Assembly: GCA_963840445.1 (NCBI GenBank)
Contig: CAWIZC010000015.1
Coordinates: 116,658-180,657 of the forward strand
Length of the DNA stretch: 64,000 nt
Direction: 5' to 3'
From: AWTP1-13 sp963840445
Lineage (GTDB): Bacteria; Pseudomonadota; Alphaproteobacteria; Rhizobiales; Hyphomicrobiaceae
Part shown: piece after piece, positions 43,818 through 53,932 of the stretch
Layout of the letters: every line of letters starts with the position of its first letter
How positions within the stretch are numbered: the first letter of the stretch is position 1
Notes under the pieces: generated by a model
The model's input: only the letters and a program-made list of their open reading frames with translations
Told to the model about the DNA's origin: nothing
Databases searched by the model: none
Program-made: the position numbers and the translations under genes

Positions 43818-44243
43818 TCACGCCTTGGCTGCGGCGGCGCGGGCGTCGCTGTGGATGCGCTCCACCATGGAGAAGAAGCCGTTCGAGCGCTGCGGGGTGA
43901 TGTGCTCCTTGAGCCCGAGCTCGGAGAAGACGGTGCGCGCGTCGGTGGCCAGGATCTCCTCAGGGGTGCGGTCTTGGTATATGGCGAACAGGATGGCAAT
44001 AAGCCCGCGCACGATGTGCGCGTCGCTGTCGCCCACGAAATGCAAACGCGGCTGCGATCCCGGCGCCTGATCGCTGCTGGTGGCCAGCCACACCTGACTA
44101 GCGCAGCCGCGCACCTTGTTGGTTTCCGTTCGCAGCGCGTCGGACAACGGATCGAGCGTGCGCCCCAGCTCGATCACATAGCGGTAGCGGTCCTCCCAGT
44201 CGTCGAGCAGGGCGAAATCGGAGCGGATGGCTTCAATCGACAT
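43818..44243 (-). CDS. sufE: SufE family Fe-S cluster assembly protein
   Basis: This 141-residue sulfur acceptor works with the cysteine desulfurase SufS. The acceptor Cys is in NKVRGCASQVWLAT near residue 47. The segment DWEDRYRYVIELGR at the start and LGLKEHITPQRSNGFFSMV near the end are typical. No suf operon is adjacent, as is usual for this alphaproteobacterial sufE. It is translated from ATG 44243. Confidence 0.9.
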   Translation of the reverse strand: MSIEAIRSDFALLDDWEDRYRYVIELGRTLDPLSDALRTETNKVRGCASQVWLATSSDQAPGSQPRLHFVGDSDAHIVRGLIAILFAIYQDRTPEEILATDARTVFSELGLKEHITPQRSNGFFSMVERIHSDARAAAAKA

Positions 44244-44630
44244 GAGAACGGACGGGCCTCACGCAGGCTTGGCCGGCAGCGGGTGTGCTGCCCCATGACA
44301 TGCATATGGTCTCGAGGCCATGCCAGGCAAGGCAAGAGGTGATCCGCCAGGCCGAGCGGTAAGCTCCGCAAACCGGAGTGTGTTCTGCATCAGCCCCTCT
44401 AATGACATGCGCGGGACGGCTACGTGGATGGCCTCGGCGTCTGAGGAAGGAAGGTGGCCGCGGAGGTCGCAAGGTCGTTGCGGCAACTATTGGCGTCAAC
44501 CCGCCGAGCAGCGCGGCGGAGCAACCGTGTTTCACCGCTGATGATAGCCACCCGATTTGCCGGCTCTTAACTTTGCTCTGGTTTGCTGGTTCGGGTAGGC
44601 GAGGCCAACGCTCCAGCAGCGGGCGAATTC
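44244..44630. other. Gene-free divergent intergenic region
   Basis: This 387-base spacer lies between divergent sufE and a small membrane-protein gene. Short overlapping frames occur on both strands, none with protein-like features. No RNA gene or repeat was noticed. Confidence 0.4.
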
Positions 44631-44870
44631 ATGTCGGAAGGCTGGGTCAAGACCATTCTGGGCGGAGCGATTGCGGCCGTTCTGGCCGGCCTCGTCCTGT
44701 TCCGCCTTCTGCCCACACAGTCACAGCCCGTCTCACAGGATACTGCGCCGCATGACGTCGTGGGGAACGCTCCCTGCAGCTTGTCTGATGGGCGACCCGG
44801 CCTGATGGGGACGCGCGACGGGCACGTGTTCTGCTTCGCCACGAAGATGAAGCGGCACACCGCCGAGTAG
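44631..44870 (+). CDS. Small single-pass membrane protein
   Basis: This 79-residue product has one N-terminal membrane segment (VKTILGGAIAAVLAGLVLF) and a periplasmic or cytoplasmic tail with two cysteines (APCSLSDG… and HVFCFATKMKRH). ATG 44631 starts directly before the membrane segment. Family not recognised. It is convergent with the DUF5330 gene. Confidence 0.5.
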   Translation: MSEGWVKTILGGAIAAVLAGLVLFRLLPTQSQPVSQDTAPHDVVGNAPCSLSDGRPGLMGTRDGHVFCFATKMKRHTAE

Positions 44871-44896
44871 GTAAGCAGCAGCAGCGATTGCAGCCT

Positions 44897-45277
44897 TCAG
44901 GCACCCCGCTGCGGCTGCTGTCCGCGCCAGGGCGGGTTCATGTCGGCGGGCGTCAGCGTGCCGCGCGGGGGCGACTTCTTTTCCACCTTGCCCTTGGCGC
45001 TGGCCGGCTCGACGCGGACGTCTTCCTCGTCCTTGGCAGCACCTCCCCGGGTGGTGATCAGCTCGAAGGCCATGCGGGCGCCGAACTCGGCCTTCTTGAG
45101 GAAGGCGGCCCACACCTCGGAGCCCACCTCGCAGGTCCGGGCGTTGCGGTCGCAGAACGTCGTGACGCGCTCGACCGCGGTGGTCGCGGCGCCGAACAGG
45201 CGCGCCTGCTGGCGTTCATCGGTCGGCAGCAGCAGGACGACTAGGCCGGTCCAGAATGCGGCTCGGATGAGGAACAT
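44897..45277 (-). CDS. DUF5330 domain-containing protein
   Basis: This 126-residue protein starts MFLIRAAFWTGLVVLLLPTD, an N-terminal membrane segment characteristic of DUF5330 proteins of Hyphomicrobiales. A soluble region with two cysteines follows (TTFCDRNARTCEVGSEVW). It ends with a lysine/proline-rich tail. Its function is unknown. It is divergent from the peptidoglycan-binding gene. Confidence 0.8.
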   Translation of the reverse strand: MFLIRAAFWTGLVVLLLPTDERQQARLFGAATTAVERVTTFCDRNARTCEVGSEVWAAFLKKAEFGARMAFELITTRGGAAKDEEDVRVEPASAKGKVEKKSPPRGTLTPADMNPPWRGQQPQRGA

Positions 45278-45480
45278 GGGAAACGCCCGTACTTCCGGTC
45301 AACGCGACCCGGGTTGCTCTCGCCACCGTTAGGCCTAACAGACAAACCTCTCGATCCGGCAAACGCGGCTGCAAGCTTTCTCGCCGATATTGCCGCTAAT
45401 TTTATCGAATCGCGAGCACACTGGGCGCGTTGGCCCAGAGCTCACTGGCAAAGCGATGGATGAATCAGTGGCAAGGGCAG

Positions 45481-45495
45481 TTAACGGTTCGTTAA
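45481..45495 (+). promoter_or_regulatory. CtrA-type binding box (TTAA-N7-TTAA)
   Basis: TTAACGGTTCGTTAAC, two TTAA half sites with a seven-base spacer, is located 68 bases before the ATG of the peptidoglycan-binding protein gene. This is a good position for CtrA control of a cell-envelope gene. Confidence 0.65.
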
Positions 45496-45562
45496 CGCAG
45501 GCTTCCGGATAGTGCGCTGGGTGAGGCAGAGGAGCGGCGGCAGGCGTTCAGGAGTAAGGATA

Positions 45563-46325
45563 ATGAGCCCACGACGGTCTTGCATTGCGCTCGGGTGCTT
45601 CGTCCTGCTGGCGTCCGGAGTGGCCGGCAACGCGCTGTTCATGCAGTCGAGCCCCTTGATTGCCAGTCGCGCGGTGCTGGAGCGGCCGCTGCCCCGCTCG
45701 ACCGCGGATCGCATGCGCAACCCTGGCGAAATAGCTGAGCGGATAACCCGGGTGGCGGCACGCAAATCCACCGAGGATCGCACGCAGCGCACGGCACGCC
45801 TCGATCCGGATGCGGCGACGCTCGACGGGCTGCCGCGCGGCTGCCGACAGTGCCGAGGAGGATACCGAGACGATACGCGCCGTGCAGCGCGAGCTGCGCC
45901 AGCGCGGATACGGACCGCTGGTCAGTGACGGCATCATGCGGCCCGTCACGCGCGCGGCGATCATGGCCTACGAGCACGACCAGGGTCTGCCGCTCACCGG
46001 GGAGGCGAGCGAGGGGTTCCTGAAGCGCGTCCTGCTTGGCGCATCGCTGACCGTCGAGCCGATGCCCGGCACCGGGCGCAAGGTTGCCACGGCACGGGCC
46101 GCACAGATCGTGCGCATGGTGCAGGAGCTGCTGGCGAAGCTCGGCTACCAGCCCGGCCAGGTCGACGGCCGGCTCGGCGAGGACACGTTGCGTGGGGTGC
46201 GCGAGTTCGAGATCGCCAAGGGCCTCGGTCCCAAGGGCCGCATCTCGGCCGAGGTGCTGATGCGTTTGACCGACGCAGTCGCGCAGAAGGGCCAGCCGAC
46301 CGCCAAGTCTGCATCCGCCTGGTGA
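45563..46325 (+). CDS. Peptidoglycan-binding domain protein, reading frame interrupted
   Basis: ATG 45563 has AGGA just upstream and encodes a membrane anchor (CIALGCFVLLASGVAGNALF). After about residue 91 the frame must shift by one base near 45836-45840 to continue into two PG_binding_1 units: AVQRELRQRGYGPLVSDGI…, then MVQELLAKLGYQPGQVDGRL…LRGVREFEIAKGL. With the shift removed the product has about 253 residues and ends at 46325. It is probably a periplasmic wall-associated protein under CtrA control (box 45481-45495). Confidence 0.7.
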
Positions 46326-46374
46326 AGGCAAACGGTTCTTGCAGGCGATGCTGCGGGGCCTAGACTGATCGTGC

Positions 46375-46722
46375 ATGCGCCTCAAGAGCGAGATCTGGGT
46401 CAAGGCCTACCTGCGCCGCTGCGCCAGCGCGGGCGTCGACGCCGTCCTGGTGCGGCGCGGGGACGGCGACGCCGGGGTGGTCTACATCAAGATCAGTCGC
46501 CTCGACGGCACGGCCTCGCTGTTCGGCCCGGCGCCGGCGGGCCTCGAGGGCGCACGCGAGGATCGGCATTTCCAGTCGAGCTTCTCGCGCGAAGTGGTCC
46601 CCGAGGCTGAGGCGGACGCTTATTTGTCGCGCCAGATCGGGCACGACGCCGACATCTGGGTCGTCGCCGTCGAGGATCGGCAGGGTCGGCACTTCCTGGA
46701 GGACTGGCTTGCCCCACCGTGA
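46375..46722 (+). CDS. DUF1491 family protein
   Basis: This 115-residue soluble protein has the family start RLKSEIWVKAYLRRCASAG, then GVVYIKISRLDGTASLFGPA, then a C-terminal EDRQGRHFLEDWL. DUF1491 is nearly restricted to alphaproteobacteria; its function is unknown. It lies 49 bases after the peptidoglycan-binding gene and may share its transcript. Confidence 0.85.
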   Translation: MRLKSEIWVKAYLRRCASAGVDAVLVRRGDGDAGVVYIKISRLDGTASLFGPAPAGLEGAREDRHFQSSFSREVVPEAEADAYLSRQIGHDADIWVVAVEDRQGRHFLEDWLAPP

Positions 46723-46746
46723 GCTCAGTCTGCAGGTGCACGCGGA

Positions 46747-46761
46747 TTAAGAATCCATTAA
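46747..46761 (+). promoter_or_regulatory. CtrA-type binding box (TTAA-N7-TTAACC)
   Basis: TTAAGAATCCATTAACC matches the CtrA pattern including the CC after the second half site. It lies 100 bases before the small gene at 46861 and just behind the DUF1491 gene. Confidence 0.6.
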
Positions 46762-46860
46762 CCCATGTGGCGATCAAATGAGGGAGTCGCGGCCAGGTGG
46801 TGCGCGTTGGCGCGATATGGGCCGACTGCAGCGAAAAATCGCGGCGGCCAGGGGGAGCCG

Positions 46861-47043
46861 ATGGCTAGGATTTTTGAATTCCGGAGCCTGTCGCGGGACG
46901 AGCAACCCGAGACAGGTCAACCACGCAGCGCCGAGATCATCATTTTTCCGGGCGTGCGGCGGGAACGCCACGCCGAGCCGCACAGGTCGCGGCGCCGCGA
47001 CAAGGTGCGGCCTAAGCGCGACCGGTTGGAATTGCCGGACTAG
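46861..47043 (+). CDS. Small conserved basic protein
   Basis: This 60-residue product has a strong ribosome site (GGGGGAG). It starts MARIFEFRSLSRDEQ, has a hydrophobic strand AEIIIFPGVRRERH, and ends in an Arg/Lys-rich tail. I recall similar short proteins in Hyphomicrobiales, but no function is known to me. It is preceded by a CtrA-type box. Confidence 0.6.
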   Translation: MARIFEFRSLSRDEQPETGQPRSAEIIIFPGVRRERHAEPHRSRRRDKVRPKRDRLELPD

Positions 47044-47193
47044 GTCGAATCGCCTTGGGACTGGGGCCTCGACGGCAGCGTGCCGCCTAGAGGTTTGAAG
47101 CCGCTCCATATCTTCGTCGATTGGAGCGACGTCCACGTTCGTAAGTGGCAGACCACGGTGTTTGCGTGCCTGCCTAGGCACGATCTCTGGGGG

Positions 47194-47785
47194 CTAGCGC
47201 TTCTGCGGCACGGGTGCGCAGGTTGCACGGCGCAACTTGGCCTCTGTGTCCGCTCGCCAGGCCAGGCCGCGCAGCGGAGCCCGTACCAGCACCAGGCCTT
47301 CTTGCACCGGCGACTCCACCTGCGAGTCGTCCGTGCCGAGGCGCCGCGACGACCCGAAATCCACCAGACGCTCGCTGCCCGGCACGATCACGAACGTCAC
47401 GTCGGTGCGTCGCGCTTGTTGGGCCGGCAGCACATAGAAATTGTCGCCCTGGGGGGTGTGCAGTGAAAGCGTCCAGCCGGGATCGGTCACCACTGCGCTG
47501 ACCGCGACGCTGCCGGCGCTCACGTCATAGCGGCAGGCCGCATAGAGTGCGTCGGCCGCCAGATAGGGCAGCAGCGGGCCGCTCGGCGTCGGCGGCGGCA
47601 GGAGAACCATCTGATTGACCGGCAGCGTGTCGCGCAGCTTGCGAAAGGCATTGCCGGGACCGAATCAGCGGTACGGCGAGCGTCGCGGTGATATGCACGA
47701 TGCCGCCGAGCAGGATGGCGCCGACCACCGTGCGCCACCCGATCTGGCGCATCCAGCGCGGCAGTGGCGGCAGCGTCGCCTTCAT
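47194..47785 (-). CDS. DUF1254 domain-containing protein, reading frame interrupted
   Basis: ATG 47785 overlaps the stop of the DUF1214 gene (ATGA). The first frame encodes MKATLPPLPRWMRQIGWRTV and a membrane segment to AVPLI. One base must be removed near 47661 for GPGNAFRKLRDTLPVNQMVL to follow, then VLLPPPTPSGPLLPYLAADA and SLHTPQGDNFYVLPAQ to the stop at 47194. The restored protein has about 196 residues. DUF1254 and DUF1214 usually occur together in one protein or in adjacent genes, as here. Function unknown. Confidence 0.75.
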
Positions 47786-48375
47786 CGGCAGGCCACCCGC
47801 TGGATTTCCGGCAGAGGCCGGGGAGCGCCGGTGGTCATCGAAGCAGCTGCCCAGGCCGCATCCTGCACGGTCAGCACCAGGGTGATTCTGCTGCCGCCGC
47901 CGATCGGCAGCCAGTTGCCGGCACGCGCATCGCGGGCCAGCGTAATTACGGCGTGCCCGTCCGGTTCGCGCATGACCGTCTCGCTGTTGAAGCCGTAGCG
48001 CTCGGCTGCATTGTGGATGAGGCCGCCGCGGCCATCGAAGGCGGCAAGTCCCCACCAGGCGATTTCCAGATCGTCCATGACGATGGCGTATTCGCAGGCC
48101 GAGTGCAGCCGGCCGCCGTTGCTGTCGGTCGTTGCCACATAGCTCAACTCGAGCGTCGAGGTAATGGGCAGCAGAGCGTTGCGAACGATGTGGGCGCGTG
48201 TGTAGGGATCGGCTTCCGGCCGGCCGGCGGTGGTCCATGTGACCCACGGTCCGAGCGTGCGCGTCGACAGCCGCGAGCCGAACTCGATCATGTACGCCGC
48301 CGTGCCGAGACCGCCGCCGACGGCCAGCATGACGAACGCGGCGATGTTGATCAGAAAGCTGCTGACTAGGTTCAC
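47782..48375 (-). CDS. DUF1214 domain-containing protein
   Basis: This 197-residue protein has an N-terminal membrane segment (INIAAFVMLAVGGGLGTAA), a conserved WTTAGRPEADPYTRAH, then ARAGNWLPIGGGSRITLVL, a segment typical of DUF1214 (NWLP). It is translationally coupled to the DUF1254 gene. The pair is frequent in Hyphomicrobiales next to envelope genes; function unknown. Confidence 0.85.
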   Translation of the reverse strand: MNLVSSFLINIAAFVMLAVGGGLGTAAYMIEFGSRLSTRTLGPWVTWTTAGRPEADPYTRAHIVRNALLPITSTLELSYVATTDSNGGRLHSACEYAIVMDDLEIAWWGLAAFDGRGGLIHNAAERYGFNSETVMREPDGHAVITLARDARAGNWLPIGGGSRITLVLTVQDAAWAAASMTTGAPRPLPEIQRVACR

Positions 48376-48390
48376 GTCACGTCCCGCTGC

Positions 48391-50683
48391 TCAGCGTCGC
48401 TGAGCTTCGCTGCCGCCCAGTCCCTCCGCGCGCCGCTCGGGGACCCCGGGTGCGGTTTTCGATTTCGGTTCGGGCGGACGCGGTTTGGGCGCGCCGCCGC
48501 TGTCGGGCGCCGTGCCGGTCGTGCTGGCGGGCGTTGCCTGCATGCCTCCAGCGCGGCGCATGGAGTTGGCCAGACGCTTCAGCACCTCCCGCGTTTGATC
48601 GGGCATGATGCTCGTCTTCTTCTGTGTGGACTGCGCGATCTGCGCCTGCGCAAGGCCGGGGTCGGTGCGCTTGAGCTCAGCCAGACGCTGTTGCTCGGCA
48701 ATCTGCACAGGATGCACCGGCAGACCCGGAATGGGTGGAATGTTGCGATTGGGATGCGCGACCGACATGAAGTTGTACCATGCCGTGGCCGGCAGGCTGC
48801 CGCCGGTAACGCCAGTGCCGTTGTAGTTCATCGGCCGAAAGTCGTCGTGCCCGATCCACACGCCGGTCACCATCGCGCCGGTGAAGCCGATGAACCAGGC
48901 GTCGCGATAGCTGGAGCTGGTGCCGGTCTTGCCGGCCGAGTAGGTGAAATCGAGTTGCGCGCGCTTGGCGGTGCCTTCCAGCACCACGGCCTGCATCATC
49001 TGGTTCATGCCCTCGGCGACCTTGCGGCTCACGACCTGCGGCGCCTCGGCCTCGTCCCGCTCGCGGCTATAGATGAGGTCGCCCTTGGAGTTGAAGATCT
49101 CGAGGATGGCGTAGGGCCTGGCCAGCTTGCCGCCGTTGGCGAAGGTGGAGTAGGCGGCGGTGTGCTGCAGCGGCGTGATGCCGGTGTCGCCGAGCGCCAT
49201 CGAGCAGGTCTTCTTGACGCCCTCGACACCGAGCCGCTGCGTCATCTCCAGCACCTTCTCGCGCCCGACCCGCAGCGACAGGTCGACGGCCGGCACGTTG
49301 AGCGACACCTTGAAGGCGTCGGTGGCGGTCATAGTGCGGCCGGAGCCGCCGCCACCGCTGTAGTTCTTCGGCGCCCAGTTGCCGCATGAGCCGCCGTAGT
49401 CGCGCACCATCGACTTCGGCCCGTAGCCGTTCTCGAAGGCTGTCGCGTACACATAGAGCTTGAACGACGAGCCCGGCTGGCGATGGGCGTGCACAGCGCG
49501 ATTGAACTGACTGTCGCCATAGTCGAGGCCGCCGACCATGGCACGCACCGCTCCGTCGGGCTCCATCGCCACCATCGCGCCGGAGAAGGGGTCACCGCGC
49601 CGCGTTGCCGTCGGACGCAATGTGGTCGTCAGGGCGTCCTGCGCCGACTGCTGCAGACCGACGTCGATGGTGGTGCGGGCCGTCAGCACGTAGTAGCCGC
49701 GTCCTTCGGCGACGCGCTGGATTTCCTCGAAGGCCCAGTCCAGGAACCAGTCGGGGCTGTAGGCGCGCCGCGTCTCGATGATCTTGGCGGGGTTCATGCG
49801 GGCCGCGTGCACTTGGCCTGCGCTCATGTAGCCGGCCTCGACCATGTTGCTCAGCACATCGTTGGTGCGCGCCCGGGCGGCCGGCAGATTGACGTGCGGA
49901 GCGAACTTCGAGGGCGCCTTGAACAGCCCGGCCAGCAGGGCGGACTCGGCCAGCGTCAGCTCGCGCGCCGAATGACCGAAATAGAACTGCGAGGCGGCTT
50001 CGACGCCGAACGCGCCGCCGCCTAGATAGGCGCGATCGAGGTAGAGCTTCAGGATCTCGCGCTTGGTGAAGCGCGAACTCGAGCAGGAAGGCGAGATAGG
50101 CCTCCTTGATCTTGCGCTGGATCGAACGCTCCGACGACAGGAACAGGTTCTTGGCGAGCTGCTGGGTCAGGGTCGAGCCGCCCTGCACAACCTCGTTGGC
50201 TTGCGCGTTGGCGACCAGGGCGCGCGCCGTGCCGAGAAAGTCGACGCCGAAGTGCTCGAAGAAGCGCCGGTCCTCGGTCGCCAGCGTCGCCTTGATCAGG
50301 TAGTCGGGCAGGTCCTCGAGCGGAATGGCATCATTGTGGTGCATGCCGCGCTGGCCGATCTCGGCGCCGTCGCGATCGAGGAACTTGACGCTGTACTTGC
50401 CGGTCGAAATCTTGTTCTCGTCGAACTCGGTCAACGCAGGAATGGCAAGCGCGTACACGACGAACAGGCCGCCTGCGCCAAGTGTGAGTGCCTCGGAGGC
50501 GGCTTCGTTCAGGAGTTTCTTCCACCCGGTCAGGCGGAAACGGGCAAAAAACGTCGTGACGCCGTTCCAGCGGTCGGCCAAGGTCTGCCAGGTCTGGGCG
50601 AGAGAGGAATCGATCCAGGCATCGACGCCGAGCCAATCGACCAAGCGCTTGCCGCTGCCTTGTCTGAAGAACCAATCGTGCAC
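48391..50683 (-). CDS. Class A penicillin-binding protein (PBP1A-like), reading frame interrupted
   Basis: This is a bifunctional peptidoglycan synthase. The N-terminal frame (ATG 50683) has a membrane anchor near residue 60 and the glycosyltransferase motifs EDRRFFEHFGVDFLGTARAL and GGSTLTQQLAKNLFL, reaching AYLAFLLEF. One extra base near 50071-50075 shifts the frame, after which RFTKREILKLYLDR continues. The transpeptidase has SxxK in PGSSFKLYVY, SLN in KVSLNVPAV and KTG in SAGKTGTSSSY. Corrected length is about 763 residues. Loss of such an enzyme is possible, but the many similar indels nearby point to sequencing error. Confidence 0.85.
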
Positions 50684-50945
50684 GCTTCAGCCTCGCTTTG
50701 TCGTGTCTTGCAATCTGGCTGTGAGGCAACGGCTGCAGCCTCGATCAGCGGGAATCACCAACGACGACTGTACCAGCTGGGGAGTTTATCATTGCTACCG
50801 CGGGCAACGCGAGAGTGACTTCGCGCCATTGGCAGTTTGTTCCTCTTTTGGCGCCGGAACCGGGCTCAGGCCCCGCTGGCACCAGACTTTTCTCTGACCG
50901 TGCGGACAGACGAAGAAAGCCTGACCTTGAGCCGGTGCGAGTGCC

Positions 50946-51963
50946 CTATCGGTTGGTCAGCTTGAGCTCGATGCGACGGTTGCGACGGTAGCACCTCTTC
51001 GCTGGTACCCTCCTCCAGCGGCTGGAACTCGCCGTAGCCGGCGGCCACCAACCGCTTGGGCGAGACGCCGCGACTGATCAGGTATTTGACGACCGATGTG
51101 GCGCGTGCGCTGGACAGCTCCCAGTTGGAGGGGAACTGCAGACTGGCGATCGGCCGCGGATCGGTGTGGCCGTCGACCTGCAGTGACCAATCGATCTCGG
51201 ATGGGATCGAGCGCTCCAGCTCGACGATGGCTGCCGCCAGCTGGTCAATGGCCGCCAGTCCCTCCACGGTCATGGTCGCCTGGCCGGTCGGGAACAGCAC
51301 TTCGGACTGGAACACGAAGCGGTCGCCGACCACGCGGATGTCCTTGCGGTCGCGCAGCAACTCGCGCAGGCGGCCGAAGAAGTCGGACCGGTAGCGTTGC
51401 AGCTCCTGCACCTGGCGTGCCAGCACCACGTTGAGGCGGGCGCCCAGGTCGGAGATGCGCGCCTGGCTTTCCTTGTCCTTGGACTCGGCCGCGTTCAACG
51501 CTTCGTTGAGGGCCGCCATCTGCCGGCGCAACGCCAGCAGCTGTTGATTGAGCAGATCGACCTTGGCCATGGCGTCGCTGCTCAGCGTCTTGTTGTCGGC
51601 CAGTTCCCGGCTCAATGCGGCGATGCGCGCGTCCTTGTCGCCGCCGGCGCCGGCCAGGCCGGTCAGCCGCTCGTTCTCCGTCTTGAGAGTGGCAAGAGAA
51701 GCCTGCAGCGCAGCCAACTCGTCCTCAGATGATTTGCTCTTGCCCTTTTCCAGGCTGAGCAGGCTGGTGAGCTCTGCAAGCTGCCGGCTGACGCGGCGCA
51801 GCGCGATCTCTTTGCTGCCCGCTTCCTGGCTGACGTAGAACTGCGCCACCATGAAGATCGACAGCAGGAAGGTGACGACCAGCAGCAGCGTCGAGAGAAC
51901 GTCGACGTAGCCGGGCCAGAAATGTTCGTGGCTGCTTGCCCGGCGGGCGCGGCCGTAGGCCAT
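50946..51963 (-). CDS. OmpA/MotB-domain protein partner of MotA/ExbB, frameshift near the 3' end
   Basis: This protein of about 338 residues has a short cytoplasmic start, one membrane segment (VLSTLLLVVTFLLSIFMVAQ), a long coiled coil (about 45-200), and a C-terminal OmpA peptidoglycan-binding domain (LFPTGQATMTVEGL, WSLQVDGHTDPRP, ELSSARATSVVKYL, VAAGYGEFQPLEEGT). The expected family ending YRRNRRIELKLTNR is in another frame and stops at 50946; an extra base near 50990-50994 otherwise leads the frame to 50866. It starts 10 bases after the MotA/ExbB-like gene. The pair probably forms a proton-driven envelope complex. Confidence 0.8.
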
Positions 51964-51973
51964 GGCTTAGCTC

Positions 51974-53012
51974 CTACTTGCGGTGCACGGTGGCGGCGAG
52001 TTCCTTGAGCACGGAGGCTACCTCCGACTGCTGGGCGGCCTGCTCGTCGACCCATTCGCGCACCACCTTCTGCTCGGCGCGCATCTGCCGGACCAGCTGG
52101 TCGACGCCCTTGGCCAGATCCTTGACGGCTTCCTCGGGGCCCGGACCGCCGTCGCCGCGCGGCACCGAGGCGATGCGCTCGCCAAGATCGATCACGGCCC
52201 GATGCATGTCGTGGACGGCGGCATAAAGCTGCTGGCTGGCGAACTCACCGGCATGCGAGGCACCGCCGCCCGGCGCCAGGTCGGTGATGCCGGACAGCCA
52301 TTCCTCGAGCTGATTGTAGAAGCGGCCGTGGGCGTGGCTGGCCTGCAGTTCCAGGAAGCCGAGCACCAGCGAGCCGCCGAGGCCCAGCAGCGAGGACGAG
52401 AAGGCGGTGCCCATGCCGCGCAGGGGCGCGGCCAGTCCGGTCTTCAGCTCGTCGAACATCGCTACGCTGTCGCCCTTGGTGTCGAGGGCAGCGATGGTAC
52501 GGCCGACCGAGGAAATGGTATCGAGCAAGCCCCAGAAGGTACCGAGCAGGCCGAGAAAGACCAGCAGGCCGACCAGGTAGCGGCCGGTGTCACGGGCCTC
52601 GTCGAGGCGCGCCGCCGATGGAGTCCATGATCGACCGCATCGATGTGGCCGACAGCGACAGCGAGCCGGTGCGGTCGCGCAACATGGTGGCCATCGGCGC
52701 CAGCAGGACCGGCCGGTGCGAAATGGCGAGCCCCGGATCGGCGATGCGGAAGGCGTTCACCCAGCGGACTTCGGGGTAGAGCCGCAGCACCTGTTGGAAG
52801 GAGTATAGGACACCGGAAAACAGCACGACCAGGATCAGGCCGTTCAGCCCCGGATTGTTCAGCATCGCCTCTTCCAGCGGCTTGTGCAGAACCGCCACCA
52901 GGAGACCGACCAGCACCAGGAACACGAACATTCGCCACAGGTATACGCCGGGCGTGAACAAAGTCCGATGCAGAGAAGGTGGCCCCCGCTCTGCGCCTCT
53001 CGCTCGTGCCAT
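51974..53012 (-). CDS. MotA/TolQ/ExbB proton channel family protein, reading frame interrupted
   Basis: The frame from ATG 53012 has membrane segments (FVFLVLVGLLVAVLHK; LNGLILVVLFSGVLYSF) and reaches SMRSIMDSIG. After an extra base near 52610-52616, ARLDEARDTGRYLVGLLVFL follows and then WGLLDTISSVGRTIAAL to 51974, with FSSSLLGLGGSLVLGFLELQ as the channel helices and a helical tail. Corrected length is about 345 residues. It is paired with the OmpA-domain gene downstream. This two-gene unit is common in Hyphomicrobiales and distinct from flagellar motAB and tolQR. Confidence 0.8.
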
Positions 53013-53131
53013 TACGTCCTACTCCACCCCTCGCATCGGGCGACATTAGCGAAAGACGCTCGCATCACAAACCGGCAACATCATGCCTTTTTGCAGGATT
53101 CCGGGGGCTTTTTGTGCCGTGCAGCGAACCG

Positions 53132-53932
53132 TCAAGATGCATTCTGCGCTTCTGCAACCACCCCGAGCAGCGCCTTATGGATGGTGGCGTTGCCGGCAAC
53201 GATGCTCTTGGTCTCGTACATCTTGTGGTCGCCCTTGCTGTCCGTGACGTGCCCACCAGCCTCGCGCACCAGCAGCGCGCCCGCGGCAATGTCCCAGGCG
53301 CCGAGGCTGTAGTCGAGGTAGCCGTCAAGTCGCCCTGCGGCCACCCATGACAGATCCGTGGCGGCCGATCCGGTGCGCCGAATGCCCGCGACCTGTGTCA
53401 TCAATAGCTTGCATTCGCTCAAGAATCTCGGAGTGGCCATCGCGGCCCCTGTGCGGGATGCCGATGGCCACGACGCTGTCGGCCAGGGACTTGCGTGCCG
53501 CCACCCGAGGCGCCTGCTGTTGACGAATGCGCCCTGTCCCTTCTCGGCCGTATACATCTCGTCGAGGATGGGATTGTAGATCAGGCCGGCCACCAGCTCG
53601 CCCTGCCGCTCAAGCGCGATGGCAATGGCAAACAGCGGATTGCCGTGCAGGAAGTTGGTGGTGCCGTCGAGAGGGTCGACGATCCAGCGGTGGGTCTTGT
53701 CGGCCCCCTCGACTGCGCCCCGTTCCTCCATGAGAAAGCAGTATCCGGGACGTGCGCGCGTCAGCTCGCGGAACAGCGTTTCCTCGGAGCGATGATCGGC
53801 GGCCGACACGAAATTGGCTGGACCCTTCACCGAGACCTGCAACTGCTCGACCTCGCCGAAATCGCGTGCCAGCCCACGCCCGGCCTTGCGCGCGGCAGCA
53901 ATCATCACATTCATCAGTGCGGAGGCGGGCAT
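53132..53932 (-). CDS. suhB: Inositol monophosphatase family protein, with a short out-of-frame stretch
   Basis: This 266-residue Mg-dependent phosphatase has motifs EERGAVEGADKT (Glu), WIVDPLDGTTNFLHG (catalytic Asp cluster) and GAWDIAAGALLVREAGG (Asp). Between about 53504 and 53431 the expected segment VAARKSLADSVVAIGIPHRG is in a different frame; a one-base loss at the left and a one-base gain at the right cancel, so the stop is reached normally but about 25 residues are scrambled. This double indel looks like sequencing error. The gene lies upstream of the MotA/ExbB-like gene. Confidence 0.85.
   Translation of the reverse strand: MPASALMNVMIAAARKAGRGLARDFGEVEQLQVSVKGPANFVSAADHRSEETLFRELTRARPGYCFLMEERGAVEGADKTHRWIVDPLDGTTNFLHGNPLFAIAIALERQGELVAGLIYNPILDEMYTAEKGQGAFVNSRRLGWRHASPWPTASWPSASRTGAAMATPRFLSECKLLMTQVAGIRRTGSAATDLSWVAAGRLDGYLDYSLGAWDIAAGALLVREAGGHVTDSKGDHKMYETKSIVAGNATIHKALLGVVAEAQNAS

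Noticed and set aside
50946..53012. MotA-like plus OmpA/MotB-like pair considered as the ZorA/ZorB part of a Zorya defence system
   Set aside because: No ZorC, ZorD or ZorE-type gene is adjacent, ZorA-type long tail is absent, and the neighbours are envelope housekeeping genes.
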